This document shows, one piece after another, positions 1 through 9,268 of a stretch of 64,000 nt of DNA; position 1 is the first letter of the stretch; each line of letters begins with the position of its first letter. Made by a program: the position numbers and the translations under genes. The DNA is from Marinigracilibium pacificum (lineage in GTDB: Bacteria; Bacteroidota; Bacteroidia; Cytophagales; Cyclobacteriaceae): assembly GCF_012926615.1 (NCBI RefSeq), contig NZ_JABBNU010000004.1, positions 248,001 to 312,000 of the forward strand, read 5' to 3'. Under the pieces are notes generated by a model. That model saw nothing but the letters and a program-made list of their open reading frames with translations. It did no database searches and was not told the DNA's origin.

Positions 1-1
1 A

Positions 2-577
2 GCGGTACACGCGTTTAGTGACGATGCGGTGCAAATGGCGATTAAAGCCGGCGTGAAGTCCATAGAGCATGGGATGCTAATAACAGATGAAGCGGCAAAA
101 TTGATGGCAGAAAAGGATGTGTGGTTGAGTATTCAACCCATCCTGAACGATGAAGACGCCATTCCATTTCCAGAGGGTTCGGTGAATCAAAAAAAATTCG
201 TGGAAGTTACAAATGGTACAGACAACGCTTATGCACTGGCTAAGAAATATGGTGTGAAGACCGCCTGGGGTACAGACGTGATCTTCGATCCCGAACTTTG
301 CCTAAAACACGGGAAGTTACTGGCTAAGCTAAAACGTTGGTACACACAGTATGAAGCATTAAAAATGGCGACCTATGATAATGCTCAACTGCTCAAGTTG
401 AGTGGTCCGCGCAATCCATATCAACAAGGTGAATTAGGAGTAATCAAAGAAGGAGCCTATGCCGATATGATTATCGTGGATTGTAATCCCCTGGAGAACC
501 TCGATTTGGTTGCCGATCCTGATAACAACTTTAAGGTAATCATGAAAGACGGTAAGATTTATAAAAACACTTTATAA
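2..577 (+). CDS. Amidohydrolase family protein, C-terminal part (5' end outside window)
   Basis: The reading frame is open from the left edge, so the displayed methionine is internal; about 192 codons are present. The sequence has a His in the SIEHG motif and a metal-binding Asp in WGTDVIF, then the closing beta-sandwich segment with LGVIKEGAYADMIIVD and a final MKDGKIYKN. This order is typical of imidazolonepropionase-like, metal-dependent amidohydrolases that hydrolyse amide bonds of peptides or cyclic imides. The N-terminal HxH metal site lies off the window, so secretion and exact specificity cannot be judged. It ends 9 bases before the next amidohydrolase gene and is very probably co-transcribed with it, which suggests one amide-hydrolysing pathway. 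Confidence 0.85.
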   Translation, partial: AVHAFSDDAVQMAIKAGVKSIEHGMLITDEAAKLMAEKDVWLSIQPILNDEDAIPFPEGSVNQKKFVEVTNGTDNAYALAKKYGVKTAWGTDVIFDPELCLKHGKLLAKLKRWYTQYEALKMATYDNAQLLKLSGPRNPYQQGELGVIKEGAYADMIIVDCNPLENLDLVADPDNNFKVIMKDGKIYKNTL

Positions 578-586
578 TAATAAAAC

Positions 587-2284
587 ATGAAAAAATTAAC
601 ACAGTTGTTTGCTATCATTTTCATACTTGGGATAGTCATGGTCGCATGCAAATCTCCAACTGAAAAGGCAGAAGACAACAAAGCAACCTTTAAATCACTT
701 CCTGCCGATACGGAATTTGATGTCGTCATCCTCAATGGTCGGGTGATAGATCCGGAAACCAATTTTGACGGGGTTCGAAATGTCGGAATTAAAGATGGAA
801 TCATTGGTTTGATCACCGAAAAGGATATCAAAGGAAAGGAAACCATGGATGCTACCGGACATGTGGTGGCTCCGGGTTTTATTGACCAACACTGGCACTG
901 GCCCAGACCAGTTGGCTACAAGCTTGGGTTAAGAGATGGTGTTACCACTGCCATGGATTTAGAATTTGGATGCTACGGCCCCAATGTTGGCAAATGGTAT
1001 GACATGCACAAAGGCCGCTCACAAATGAACTATGGAACCGGTTCCAGCCATGAAGCCGCCAGAGGAGCTATTCTCGACAAGATCGAAAATGCTGATGAAA
1101 TTCTACTGGATGCTCCCATGGCCATTCCGGTGAGATCAGGTACCCAATGGGCCTATGGTGTCATTGATCAGCAAACGGGTAACGAGCTGTTAAAAACCAT
1201 AGATGCAGGTTTACAGCAAGGTGCTTTAGCTGTTTCGGCGACTTTAGGTTACTGGCCCGGGGCTACGGCTCGGGAAGTCTTTGAGATACACAAACTGGCT
1301 GGTCGCTATGGTCGTTTTTATGCCATCCACTCCAGAAATACACCCGGGAGTGCAACAAGGGAAGCCAATGGCGCTCAGGAAATGTTTACCAATGCCATGG
1401 CACTCAATGCGCCCGTTTCGATGAACCATTTTAACAACCCTGGATGGGAAATGGTCCAGGAACTGCTGGTAAGAATGCGTGAACAAGGACATAATGTATG
1501 GGGCGAAGTGTATCCGTATGCGGCTGGCTCTACTTCCATCAATGCAGCCTTTATTAAACCGGAACATTGGATAGATGAGCTTGGACACACCTATGAGACC
1601 ACCCTTCAGGATCCTGAGACTAATGAATTCTATACGCTGGAGAAGTATGAGGAGGATGTGAAAAAGGATCCCACCAAAGAAATTATACTTTACAAATCTC
1701 CTGTTGAGGACATCCCTTCCTGGCTGGCATTACCGGGAGTTGTTTTGGCGAGTGATGCCATGTTTGCAGCCCCTGGTGGATGGGATCAGCTTCCCTGGGA
1801 TACCAAATACGAAGACCTTTCAAATACTCACCCAAGAGTAGCAGGTACAAGAGGAAAAGCGCTGCGAATTGCCAGAGAGAACAATATTCCATTGATGCAA
1901 ATCATCGCCATTGCCAGCTACAACAATGCAAAGTACCTGGGAGAAACAGGGCTTGAGGCGATGAAGGTACGTGGACGTATGCAAGAAGGGATGGTCGCAG
2001 ATATTACGATTTTCGATCCAGTAAATGTAACCGATAATGCTACTTACGAGCATGGAACCGTGCCTACCACAGGAATTCCATATGTTATCATCAATGGAAC
2101 CATTATCGTGAAAGATTCGAAAGTGCTGCCGAATGTATACCCCGGACAACCTATCCGTTTTGAAGTTACGGAATCAAAATACGAAGAGGTAAGCCCGGAA
2201 TTATGGAGAGCGGAATATTTAACACCTCCTACAGAACCTATGCACGAGTTAAATGACTGTATGCATGCAATAGGCAAAAACTAA
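587..2284 (+). CDS. D-aminoacylase-like amidohydrolase lipoprotein (paralogue 1)
   Basis: The 565-residue protein starts with a lipoprotein signal (Cys21 in VMVAC). DVVILNGRVIDPET and APGFIDQHWHW are hallmarks of the N-acyl-D-amino-acid deacylase branch of the amidohydrolase superfamily. Visible candidate metal or catalytic residues are His102/His104 (HWH), Glu126 in DLEFG, a His in YAIHSRN, a His in SMNHFNN and an Asp in LASDAM; the C-terminal GMVADITIFDP closes the fold. Classical D-aminoacylases carry a Cys ligand in the strand where this protein has Glu126, with a Cys three residues later, so metal ligation may differ. It sits between another amidohydrolase and a paralogue 41 bases downstream. 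Probable role: hydrolysis of N-acyl amino acids or similar amides in the periplasm or at the membrane. The substrate is unknown. Confidence 0.85.
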   Translation: MKKLTQLFAIIFILGIVMVACKSPTEKAEDNKATFKSLPADTEFDVVILNGRVIDPETNFDGVRNVGIKDGIIGLITEKDIKGKETMDATGHVVAPGFIDQHWHWPRPVGYKLGLRDGVTTAMDLEFGCYGPNVGKWYDMHKGRSQMNYGTGSSHEAARGAILDKIENADEILLDAPMAIPVRSGTQWAYGVIDQQTGNELLKTIDAGLQQGALAVSATLGYWPGATAREVFEIHKLAGRYGRFYAIHSRNTPGSATREANGAQEMFTNAMALNAPVSMNHFNNPGWEMVQELLVRMREQGHNVWGEVYPYAAGSTSINAAFIKPEHWIDELGHTYETTLQDPETNEFYTLEKYEEDVKKDPTKEIILYKSPVEDIPSWLALPGVVLASDAMFAAPGGWDQLPWDTKYEDLSNTHPRVAGTRGKALRIARENNIPLMQIIAIASYNNAKYLGETGLEAMKVRGRMQEGMVADITIFDPVNVTDNATYEHGTVPTTGIPYVIINGTIIVKDSKVLPNVYPGQPIRFEVTESKYEEVSPELWRAEYLTPPTEPMHELNDCMHAIGKN

Positions 2285-2325
2285 AAATTCTCAATCTGAT
2301 ATATTAACCAATAAAATTTAAGAAT

Positions 2326-3999
2326 ATGAAGAAGTCTTATTTGATTTTCTTGTTATTCACCCTATTGTTTTCCAATATGTTGATGGCTCAACAGTATGAC
2401 CTGGTCATTCTGAATGGACGGGTCATGGATCCGGAGACGATGTACGATGGCATTGCCAACGTTGGGGTGAAAGACGGGCGAATTGCCGTGATCACCAAAG
2501 ACAAAATTACCTGTAAAGAAACCATCGATGCCACCGGCCTGGTGGTTGCTCCTGGCTTTATCGACACCCACTTCCACGCACAAGATGCGTTTGCAACCAA
2601 GATGGCGGTGGCCGGTGGTGTTACCACCGGTATGGACCTCGAGGCGGGATCATCACGCGTAGGCGATTGGTATGACAGAAGAGCGAAAGAAGGCTGGCAA
2701 GTGAACTATGGTACCACGAGTTCCATGCTCTTCGCCCGGATTATGGTCCACGATCCCGAAGTGGACATGAGTGAGATAGTCGACGCCAGAAACGGTCAAG
2801 GAATCATTGCAGCAAGTGCCGCGGATGGCGTGCAAGGATGGGCTGTAACCAAAAGTAGCATTGACCAAATGAACCAGATCATGAAGATTTTGGATGAGGA
2901 CCTTCGTCAGGGAGCCATAGGTATTGGAATCACGTCGGCCTATTTTCAGCGGGGTGTAACCAGCTACGAGCAGTTTTCGGCCCAGCGTACAGCCGGTCGT
3001 TATGGTCGGCTTTCATCCGTCCACACGCGGTACCACATTCAGTCGCAGACACCGAACGAGGCAACAATTGCTCTCGATGAAGTGCTGGCCAATGCAATGG
3101 TGCTTCGTGCACCGCTGCTCCTTGCCCATGACAATGATTACGGCTGGTGGGAAAACGAAGAAAAGCTGCAGCTGGCTCGTGCACAGGGCTATAATGTATG
3201 GGGCGAGTATTACCCTTATGCGGCTGGGTTGACATGGATAAGTGCCGATTTTCTCCGCCCTGAAGTATGGGAAGATATTAACGGTTACAAATACGAAGAA
3301 ACCATCTTTGATCCGGGAACTTCTAAATTTCTGACCAAAGATGAGTTTCTGGCGATGGTAGAAGAAAAACCTGGTTACAATGTTGTGGTGCACATACCTC
3401 CGCGTCAGAAATGGATGAAATACTGGCTGACCATTCCTGAGATGGTCGTAGCATCAGATGCGTCTCCCGGTAATGGTGAGGACGGCAAATTGCTGCCTTA
3501 TGATGCAGACGTCACGAAATACGCGGGCCATCCTCGCACTGCCAGCTGCTATGCAAAAACCTTAGAGCTGGGTCGGGAACAAGGCGTGCCGCTTATGTTC
3601 ACCCTGTCGCAATTAAGCTACTGGAACGCGAAACATCTCGGCGATACCGGGCTGGAAGCCATGAAAGAGCGTGGACGCGTACAGGTGGGTAAGGTCGCCG
3701 ATCTTACACTGTTCAACCCTCAGACAGTAAAAGCAAATGCGACGTACTCGTTTGGTGAAAATGGTCTTCCTCCAACAGGCATTCCTTATGTGATTGTCAA
3801 TGGAACCATAGTGGTTGATAAAGGAGAGGTACTGCCAGTCAAACCTGGCCAGCCAATACGTTTCCCAGTGGAAGAAAAGGGACGGTTCGTACCTGTGGAT
3901 TTCAACAATTGGCTTGGGGATTTCACCATTAATGTACCAGACATGCATGAGATGGATGACACAGCTGCACCAAGATTAAAGGAGCAAGATAAAAAATGA
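2326..3999 (+). CDS. D-aminoacylase-like amidohydrolase, secreted (paralogue 2)
   Basis: The 557-residue protein has a cleavable signal peptide ending near LMAQQ rather than a lipobox. It aligns along its length with the preceding gene: YDLVILNGRVMDPET, APGFIDTHFH (HxH), GVTTGMDLEAG, a His in SSVHTRY, a His in LLLAHDN, an Asp in VVASDAS, and VGKVADLTLFNP near the end. The position that holds a Cys shortly after the DLE motif in paralogue 1 is Ser here, so a D-aminoacylase-type Cys ligand is absent and the shared Glu is the better candidate ligand. Codon use looks more GC-rich than in paralogue 1, which suggests separate histories. It is likely exported with a related but distinct amide substrate. 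Confidence 0.85.
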   Translation: MKKSYLIFLLFTLLFSNMLMAQQYDLVILNGRVMDPETMYDGIANVGVKDGRIAVITKDKITCKETIDATGLVVAPGFIDTHFHAQDAFATKMAVAGGVTTGMDLEAGSSRVGDWYDRRAKEGWQVNYGTTSSMLFARIMVHDPEVDMSEIVDARNGQGIIAASAADGVQGWAVTKSSIDQMNQIMKILDEDLRQGAIGIGITSAYFQRGVTSYEQFSAQRTAGRYGRLSSVHTRYHIQSQTPNEATIALDEVLANAMVLRAPLLLAHDNDYGWWENEEKLQLARAQGYNVWGEYYPYAAGLTWISADFLRPEVWEDINGYKYEETIFDPGTSKFLTKDEFLAMVEEKPGYNVVVHIPPRQKWMKYWLTIPEMVVASDASPGNGEDGKLLPYDADVTKYAGHPRTASCYAKTLELGREQGVPLMFTLSQLSYWNAKHLGDTGLEAMKERGRVQVGKVADLTLFNPQTVKANATYSFGENGLPPTGIPYVIVNGTIVVDKGEVLPVKPGQPIRFPVEEKGRFVPVDFNNWLGDFTINVPDMHEMDDTAAPRLKEQDKK

Positions 4000-4096
4000 T
4001 CCTAGAGAGCCCAAGCCAAGAATTAGGGATAGATGATAGGTCAAAGACCTAAATCATGTAAAAAACTGTTTGTAAAATATTTTAAAGTAAAATATC

Positions 4097-5470
4097 ATGT
4101 TTAAAATAGGTTTAAGAATATCGGCATTATCTGTTCTGTTCTTCGCTTTGAGTTGTTCTGAGATCCAGAATGATAATAATGAGTCAGGCTCGACTTCTTC
4201 AAAAAATGACGATTCCGGGGTAATTTATGCCAAACCCGAAAATGTAGCTTCCAATATTCCTTATGAGGAAGTGGCAAGGATCAGTACATTCTTTAATCAA
4301 CCTGAAAATAAGGTTAAAATTCAGTTTCCAAGTGCTGAAACCGAATATGCCTGGCAGCATTGGTCACAATTTTATCCTACCGCCCCCCTTTACAGAAGCG
4401 GACAGGTAAGTGAATTGCCTTATAATATTCATCCTGAAATTGGGGAACTCAGTTTTGTAGGGAGGGACGGAAAAACTGAGACCGTGGATTATCATTTTGA
4501 AAACTTCCCGGTTGATGCCATGGTGATAGTAAAAGGTGGAGAAATTGTTTACGAGCGCTACAATACCATGCGACCCGATGATAAGCATATTTGGTTTTCA
4601 AGTAGCAAGGTGACTGGTGCTACCATGTTAGCCTTTTTAGAACTTGAAGGAAAAGTTGATGTACAAAAACCCGTGACCTATTACCTCGAAGAGTTAAAAG
4701 GAAGTGATTGGGAAACTGTAAAAGTAGTGGAGGCACTTGATATGGCTACCGGATTAAATGGAACGGAACATGACGAACCCAACCATGATCCCAGGACCAA
4801 CCCGAAACAAATCTGGTTCCGTTGGGCAGCCACTTCAGATGTAGCCATGCTACCAGGCGACATAAGTAAAAACTGGTATGATATTCTGGGAGAAATGAAG
4901 CGTGTGAAGCCTGCTTATGAAGCTTTTGAATACAATTCGATTAATACCTTCGTGATTAACCGAATCGTGGAAAAAGTAGGTGGAAAATCTTTGCATGAAC
5001 AACTAAGCGAACGGATTTGGAGCAAAATGGGTATGGAGCATGATGCTGATTTGCAAGTGAGTCCTAGTGGTAAGACTCTGGGTTTTATTGGAATGAACAC
5101 CAGCGTAAGAGATATGGCTCGATTTGGTATGGCCTTTACTCCTAGTGGAACTAAGCTAGCCGGAGAGCAAATCATCCCGAATGCTATCATTAAGAAGATT
5201 CAGGATACATCGCATTCCGATATGTACGCCACTGCTTTTGCCAGAAAAAAATTCGCGGCATCATTCCCGGATGTTGAAGGATTAGCCAACCGATACCAAT
5301 GGGATGTCGTGATCCCGAACGGGGATTTCTTTAAAAGCGGCGTGGGAGGTCAGGGCCTTTTTGTTTCGCCTTCAAATGATGCGGTTGCCGCCTGGTTTTG
5401 TACCGGAGACGGAAGTAATCAGGAAGAGACTATGGTAAGAGAGATTATCTATAGTCTGGCCGGAAATTAA
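4097..5470 (+). CDS. Beta-lactamase-fold serine hydrolase lipoprotein
   Basis: The protein has 457 residues with a lipobox Cys at position 20 (FFALSC) and a low-complexity Ser/Asn/Asp linker. The class C beta-lactamase/esterase fold (PF00144 type) is shown by the SxxK nucleophile motif at residues 168-171 (SSSK in WFSSSKVTG), a YNS in FEYNSINTF where the family has YxN, and VGGQGLFVSP near the C terminus replacing KTG/HxG. The displaced Asn in the second motif argues against true beta-lactamase activity; peptidase, esterase or amidase activity is more likely. The 97-base gap from the deacylase genes contains no strong terminator, so it may belong to the same transcript. It probably acts in the periplasm on amide- or ester-linked material processed with the two deacylases. 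Confidence 0.8.
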   Translation: MFKIGLRISALSVLFFALSCSEIQNDNNESGSTSSKNDDSGVIYAKPENVASNIPYEEVARISTFFNQPENKVKIQFPSAETEYAWQHWSQFYPTAPLYRSGQVSELPYNIHPEIGELSFVGRDGKTETVDYHFENFPVDAMVIVKGGEIVYERYNTMRPDDKHIWFSSSKVTGATMLAFLELEGKVDVQKPVTYYLEELKGSDWETVKVVEALDMATGLNGTEHDEPNHDPRTNPKQIWFRWAATSDVAMLPGDISKNWYDILGEMKRVKPAYEAFEYNSINTFVINRIVEKVGGKSLHEQLSERIWSKMGMEHDADLQVSPSGKTLGFIGMNTSVRDMARFGMAFTPSGTKLAGEQIIPNAIIKKIQDTSHSDMYATAFARKKFAASFPDVEGLANRYQWDVVIPNGDFFKSGVGGQGLFVSPSNDAVAAWFCTGDGSNQEETMVREIIYSLAGN

Positions 5471-5496
5471 AACACAACCAATAAATTTCAATAATC

Positions 5497-6396
5497 ATGA
5501 AACACCTATCTAAATTTTTAATAATAATATTTATACTAATTGCTCAACCAATATTTTCTCAGGAAGATAATATAGAAAAAGAAAGCGCTGCAGATATCGC
5601 TAAAAAACTGGCAAACCCAAATGCAACACTGGGTCAAATGCTCTTTCCAATAGATTATATAAAGTATAATGGAGATATTGACGGTGCAAGTAAACAGCAT
5701 GGGTTCCTCATAAGTTTCCAGCCATCATTACCCATCCCACTTTCGGAGAGTCTGAACCTGTATGTGAGGCCGTTAATTCCGGTTTATATATCCCAACCCG
5801 TTATTGGTGAAAATGGATTCACAAATAAAGCTTCATTTGGAAATATCAGTGCAGACATTGCTGTTGGTAAAACCTGGCCTTCAAAATGGATTACACTAGT
5901 TGGTGTTTTTGGTGGCTTTCCGACAGCGTCAGATGAAGCCTTACGGTCAAAACAAATAACAATAGGTCCAGAATTATTGATAGCTAAATTGACTAGTTGG
6001 GGTGTTTGGGGAATTATGGTTAGCCATGCTTTGGGAGTTGGAAAGGCCAGTGATCCGGATGTCTCATCATCAACGATCCTGCCTGATGATTATTGGATCA
6101 CATCGAATGGCTCATCAAATACAAGTGTTACAGCAGGGCAGTACTTCTATACTATCAATCTTGAAAATGGATGGCAAATCACCGCTTCACCAACTTATTC
6201 CTATAATCATAATGCATCAGAAGGAAATAAATTTACTTTTCCAATAGGCACAGGTGCGCAAAAAGTTATAATTGCTGGAAAAATGCCAATCAGATTAGGG
6301 CTACAATATTGGTATTATATAAGCAGCCCTGAATCTTTTGGACCACAACATCAGGTAAGGTTTACCATAGCACCGGTAATACCACTACCCTGGTGA
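5497..6396 (+). CDS. Probable outer-membrane beta-barrel protein
   Basis: The 299-residue protein has an N-terminal signal peptide (hydrophobic stretch ending near PIFSQE), followed by alternating hydrophobic strands rich in Gly and aromatic residues (for example LESLNLYVRPLIPVYI and MPIRLGLQYWYYI) and a C-terminal strand VRFTIAPVIPLPW. This matches a 10-14-stranded outer-membrane beta-barrel of the kind annotated as a transporter or porin-like protein. It starts 26 bases after the serine hydrolase, so it is probably in the same operon and may pass hydrolysis products or substrates across the outer membrane. No family with known function was recognised. Confidence 0.65.
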   Translation: MKHLSKFLIIIFILIAQPIFSQEDNIEKESAADIAKKLANPNATLGQMLFPIDYIKYNGDIDGASKQHGFLISFQPSLPIPLSESLNLYVRPLIPVYISQPVIGENGFTNKASFGNISADIAVGKTWPSKWITLVGVFGGFPTASDEALRSKQITIGPELLIAKLTSWGVWGIMVSHALGVGKASDPDVSSSTILPDDYWITSNGSSNTSVTAGQYFYTINLENGWQITASPTYSYNHNASEGNKFTFPIGTGAQKVIIAGKMPIRLGLQYWYYISSPESFGPQHQVRFTIAPVIPLPW

Positions 6397-6467
6397 TATT
6401 CTTTTTAACAAAATTATAAACTATACAAATTAAATAAATTACATTATGTGGTTTTAACTCTTATACA

Positions 6468-7205
6468 ATGAAGAAATTAATCATCATTATTCTATTTCTC
6501 ATTATGCAAGTATCGATTATGGCACAGCAATTTGTTGGAGACAATCAATGGGTAGCACCACATGGTGTCGCTACGATAGTCGGTACTGCCGGGCAGGAAT
6601 ATGCTCAGTTTTATGCGATTGCTGCATTGTTTCCGGATTGGGAATTCAACACGCAATTTGTCCATTATTATGATGATCCACGGAGTAATTCGGAATCTTA
6701 TACTTCATTTTCATTTTTTGTTAAGCATAGGCTTGTTGAAAATGATGCGCAGACTGAAGGTTATTCTGTTTTAGCAGGTTTAGGGTTATTCCCTCAGCAT
6801 CTGGATGAAGGTGAAGTAACCAGTGAATTCCAGTCTTACTGGGCGATGTTTACAGCAACCTATGCTTTTGCTAATAACACCATACTTTGGGATATATTAC
6901 CCGGAGCAACAGTGAACTTTGACCACAAACAAACAAAGAAAACAGCCTGGGGATTTACATACAGCACCAGAATCGCAATATATAAAGTCATCCCTCAATC
7001 GGCTATAGTTGGAGAAATATTTGGAACAGCTGGAGCAGCTGAATCTCCTGCTTCCTATCGTGCAGGTATTCGCTGGGAAAGCCCAAAACTGGTTGTAGCT
7101 CTCTCCTACTCTAATGCATTTAATGGTTCGTATGGGGCAGGATTTGAAATTGGTGCCTTCTTTTTTACGAATCCGCTATTTGGAAAAAACAGGATTCGTA
7201 AATAA
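6468..7205 (+). CDS. Secreted or outer-membrane protein of unknown function
   Basis: The 245-residue protein has a clear signal peptide (MKKLIIIILFLIMQVSIMAQQ). The mature part has repeated amphipathic beta strands (for example YTSFSFFVKHRLV and SPKLVVALSYSNAF) and ends with AGFEIGAFFFTNPLFG, consistent with a small outer-membrane barrel. It lies 71 bases downstream of another barrel protein and upstream of a DcaP-like porin, all on one strand. No enzyme motif is visible. Confidence 0.6.
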   Translation: MKKLIIIILFLIMQVSIMAQQFVGDNQWVAPHGVATIVGTAGQEYAQFYAIAALFPDWEFNTQFVHYYDDPRSNSESYTSFSFFVKHRLVENDAQTEGYSVLAGLGLFPQHLDEGEVTSEFQSYWAMFTATYAFANNTILWDILPGATVNFDHKQTKKTAWGFTYSTRIAIYKVIPQSAIVGEIFGTAGAAESPASYRAGIRWESPKLVVALSYSNAFNGSYGAGFEIGAFFFTNPLFGKNRIRK

Positions 7206-7369
7206 TAATTAAACTCAAATTTCAATTATGATCTATTTGACAAAGAAAATATCCTGAACAAAAATCTTGATTTACACCTGATTTACAATAACTTAATTTT
7301 AAATACTTTAAGCTTAAGTTCAGTAAAAACTAGTAATAATTCATATGAGAAACATTAAAAATTAACAAG

Positions 7370-8581
7370 ATGAAATCATTTATACTCATCACAATAATTC
7401 TTTTGCTTTTTCCTTATCAAAGCATTTATGGCCAGGATAATTATTCAAAACTTAGGGGAAGTCCGGAGGATAGTTTGACTACAAAAGACTTTCCAGGAGC
7501 CTGGAACCTTCCAAATACTGATCTATATCTGAAATTTGGTGGATATTTTAGACTTGATGTAATTTATGATTTTAATGGTGCAGGAAGCCGAAATCAGTTG
7601 CTTATGAATCAAATACCTGCAGACAATACTCCGGAGGCATCTGCTGGACCATTTTTTAATATGCATGTCAGAGAAACCAGGTTTAATTTTGATTTAAGAA
7701 GAACAACAGACTCACGACGGCCACTTAAGTTTTTTCTGGAGTTTGATTTCTTTGATGAGTCTTTAAAAGCCGGGCAACCCAGGTTAAGGCATGCATTTGT
7801 GAAATATGGAAATCTATTGGTCGGACAAACATGGACCAACCTGTCTGATTTAAGGGTTTTTCCATTCATAATGGACTTTTCCGCCGGAGATGCACTATTT
7901 GGTGGAAGGACTATTCAAATCAGGTATGAAAAAGAATTTATAAAAAACTGGCAATATGGAGTTTCGCTCGAAATGCCAGCATTAAATGGAATTTACAACC
8001 CATTTAATCAGCCAGGAGAACCAATGCCGGTCGTTCCTATTTTCTCAGCCCGAATAACTAATAATCATGACAATGGGATGATTACCCTCGGCGGTCAGAT
8101 CGAACAGCTTAGATGGGACGGACAGGATCAGGGACCAAATACTACTAGCCCGGGATGGGGTGTAGTGTTTAATGGCCGTCAAACATTAACAAATAACTTT
8201 TTTATTACCTGGCACAGTTCATACAATAATGGCATAACCAGACAGATTTTGATATTTGCCGGAACAGATCAGGGTGCTGTGTTAACACAAAATGGAGATA
8301 TTGAGCTAGAAAATGCAATAACGCTCGCATTTGGAGGTGGATATCAATTAACTAAATCATTATCTACTAATATTGCCTATGCCTACATGGACCGTGGTAA
8401 TCTGGAATTCAGGCCTGATAATACTCTTGAAAGTGGTGGTATGGGTCACTTTAATTTTATCTGGACTATAGAAAAATTTGCAATGGCGGGCATTGAATAT
8501 GCCTGGGGAAATATTAATAATCTGGATAAAGCAAAGGGTAATGCTAATCGGTTACAAGCAATGGTGAAGTATTCCTTTTGA
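7370..8581 (+). CDS. DcaP-like outer-membrane porin
   Basis: The 403-residue protein has a signal peptide ending near IYGQ. DFPGAWNLPNTDLYLKFGGY followed by RLDVIYDFN is characteristic of the DcaP trimeric porin family, in which an N-terminal segment precedes a 16-stranded barrel. Later strands such as RETRFNFDLRR, LKFFLEFDFF and FVKYGNLLVGQTWTNLSDLRVFP, and the terminal QAMVKYSF ending in Phe, support an outer-membrane barrel. DcaP-like channels take up negatively charged small molecules such as dicarboxylates, so this protein may import the acidic products of the amidohydrolase cluster. The 164-base upstream gap leaves room for its own promoter. Confidence 0.8.
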   Translation: MKSFILITIILLLFPYQSIYGQDNYSKLRGSPEDSLTTKDFPGAWNLPNTDLYLKFGGYFRLDVIYDFNGAGSRNQLLMNQIPADNTPEASAGPFFNMHVRETRFNFDLRRTTDSRRPLKFFLEFDFFDESLKAGQPRLRHAFVKYGNLLVGQTWTNLSDLRVFPFIMDFSAGDALFGGRTIQIRYEKEFIKNWQYGVSLEMPALNGIYNPFNQPGEPMPVVPIFSARITNNHDNGMITLGGQIEQLRWDGQDQGPNTTSPGWGVVFNGRQTLTNNFFITWHSSYNNGITRQILIFAGTDQGAVLTQNGDIELENAITLAFGGGYQLTKSLSTNIAYAYMDRGNLEFRPDNTLESGGMGHFNFIWTIEKFAMAGIEYAWGNINNLDKAKGNANRLQAMVKYSF

Positions 8582-8630
8582 AATCTTTAATACTAGCAAT
8601 TGTTTTTTCATCAATTAAAAAAAATAAAAA

Positions 8631-8658
8631 AGCATAGCTATTGGTAATAGCTATGCCT
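8631..8658 (-). terminator. Intrinsic terminator after the GRAM-like gene
   Basis: GCATAGCTATT and AATAGCTATGC are perfectly paired around a 3-base loop. On the minus strand the stem is followed by a run of T residues, so it ends the minus-strand gene at 8797-9156. It could also stop transcription from the porin side, but the plus strand lacks a T tract. Confidence 0.7.
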
Positions 8659-8796
8659 AAGGCTTCAATTACGGGATCAGTTATTAAAGAGATATAGTCA
8701 TTTAATTGATTTTTAGTTGATATTCATTTAAGAATAATTGCTCTAATTCATATTATCTTAATTATTATATATTTCACTTATTGATTCATCAAATAT

Positions 8797-9156
8797 CTAA
8801 TTACTGATATTTATTATATATTGAATCAAGTTTTCCCAGTCTTCAGGATAATCTACTGTATATTTGTAAACATTGTCGTCAGATGCAACCAGCAGTCCAT
8901 TCTTAAGTTTAAATTTGTTTATGCTACATTTGACTGATGAAATATTCTTTAAAAATATAGATTTTATTTCCAGTCCATTATGCAAAAAGAGCAACCGTTT
9001 ATTAGTTAAAGCTAATTCTCCTAATAAAACTATCCCGAAACGGATGTAACCAGACTTTCCATTAATTATAATGTATTCATTATCTAATAGATTTTTCACC
9101 ACATCTACATCTACATTATAAAACTTAAATCTACTTTTAAACAAATCCCATATCAT
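8797..9156 (-). CDS. Small protein with a GRAM/PH-like domain
   Basis: The 119-residue protein has no signal peptide or membrane segment. The central part (residues about 35-105) has the pattern of the GRAM domain: GELALTNKRLLFLHNG followed by IKSIFLKNISSVKC, a short strand KNGLLVASDDNVYKY and a C-terminal helix. Such domains form a PH-like fold and often bind lipids or act as small regulatory modules; in bacteria the function is usually unknown. It is transcribed toward its own terminator and appears to be a single-gene unit downstream of the giant protease. Confidence 0.6.
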   Translation of the reverse strand: MIWDLFKSRFKFYNVDVDVVKNLLDNEYIIINGKSGYIRFGIVLLGELALTNKRLLFLHNGLEIKSIFLKNISSVKCSINKFKLKNGLLVASDDNVYKYTVDYPEDWENLIQYIINISN

Positions 9157-9215
9157 GTTGCTTTCTTTTAAGTTCCAAGGACCAGAATTCAGACCATTCC
9201 ATCATTCAGGAATAA

Positions 9216-9245
9216 AATGCCAGAGCTGAATTTGCTCCGGCATTA
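9216..9245 (-). terminator. Intrinsic terminator after the T9SS protease
   Basis: On the minus strand AATGCCGGAGC pairs with GCTCTGGCATT (one G-T pair) around a 7-base loop, followed by TTATTCC. It lies 24 bases after the protease stop codon and closes the SusC-SusD-protease transcript. Confidence 0.75.
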
Positions 9246-9268
9246 ATTAAGGCAATTAATCAATCAAC

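Noticed and set aside
4037-4049. Short palindrome AGGTCAAAGACCT after paralogue 2
   Set aside because: Only five paired bases and no T tract; too weak for a terminator or operator call.
4097-5470. Calling the SxxK hydrolase a beta-lactamase resistance enzyme
   Set aside because: The second motif is not YxN in its normal form and the KTG motif is not clear; the neighbours are amidohydrolases. Only a general serine hydrolase is supported.
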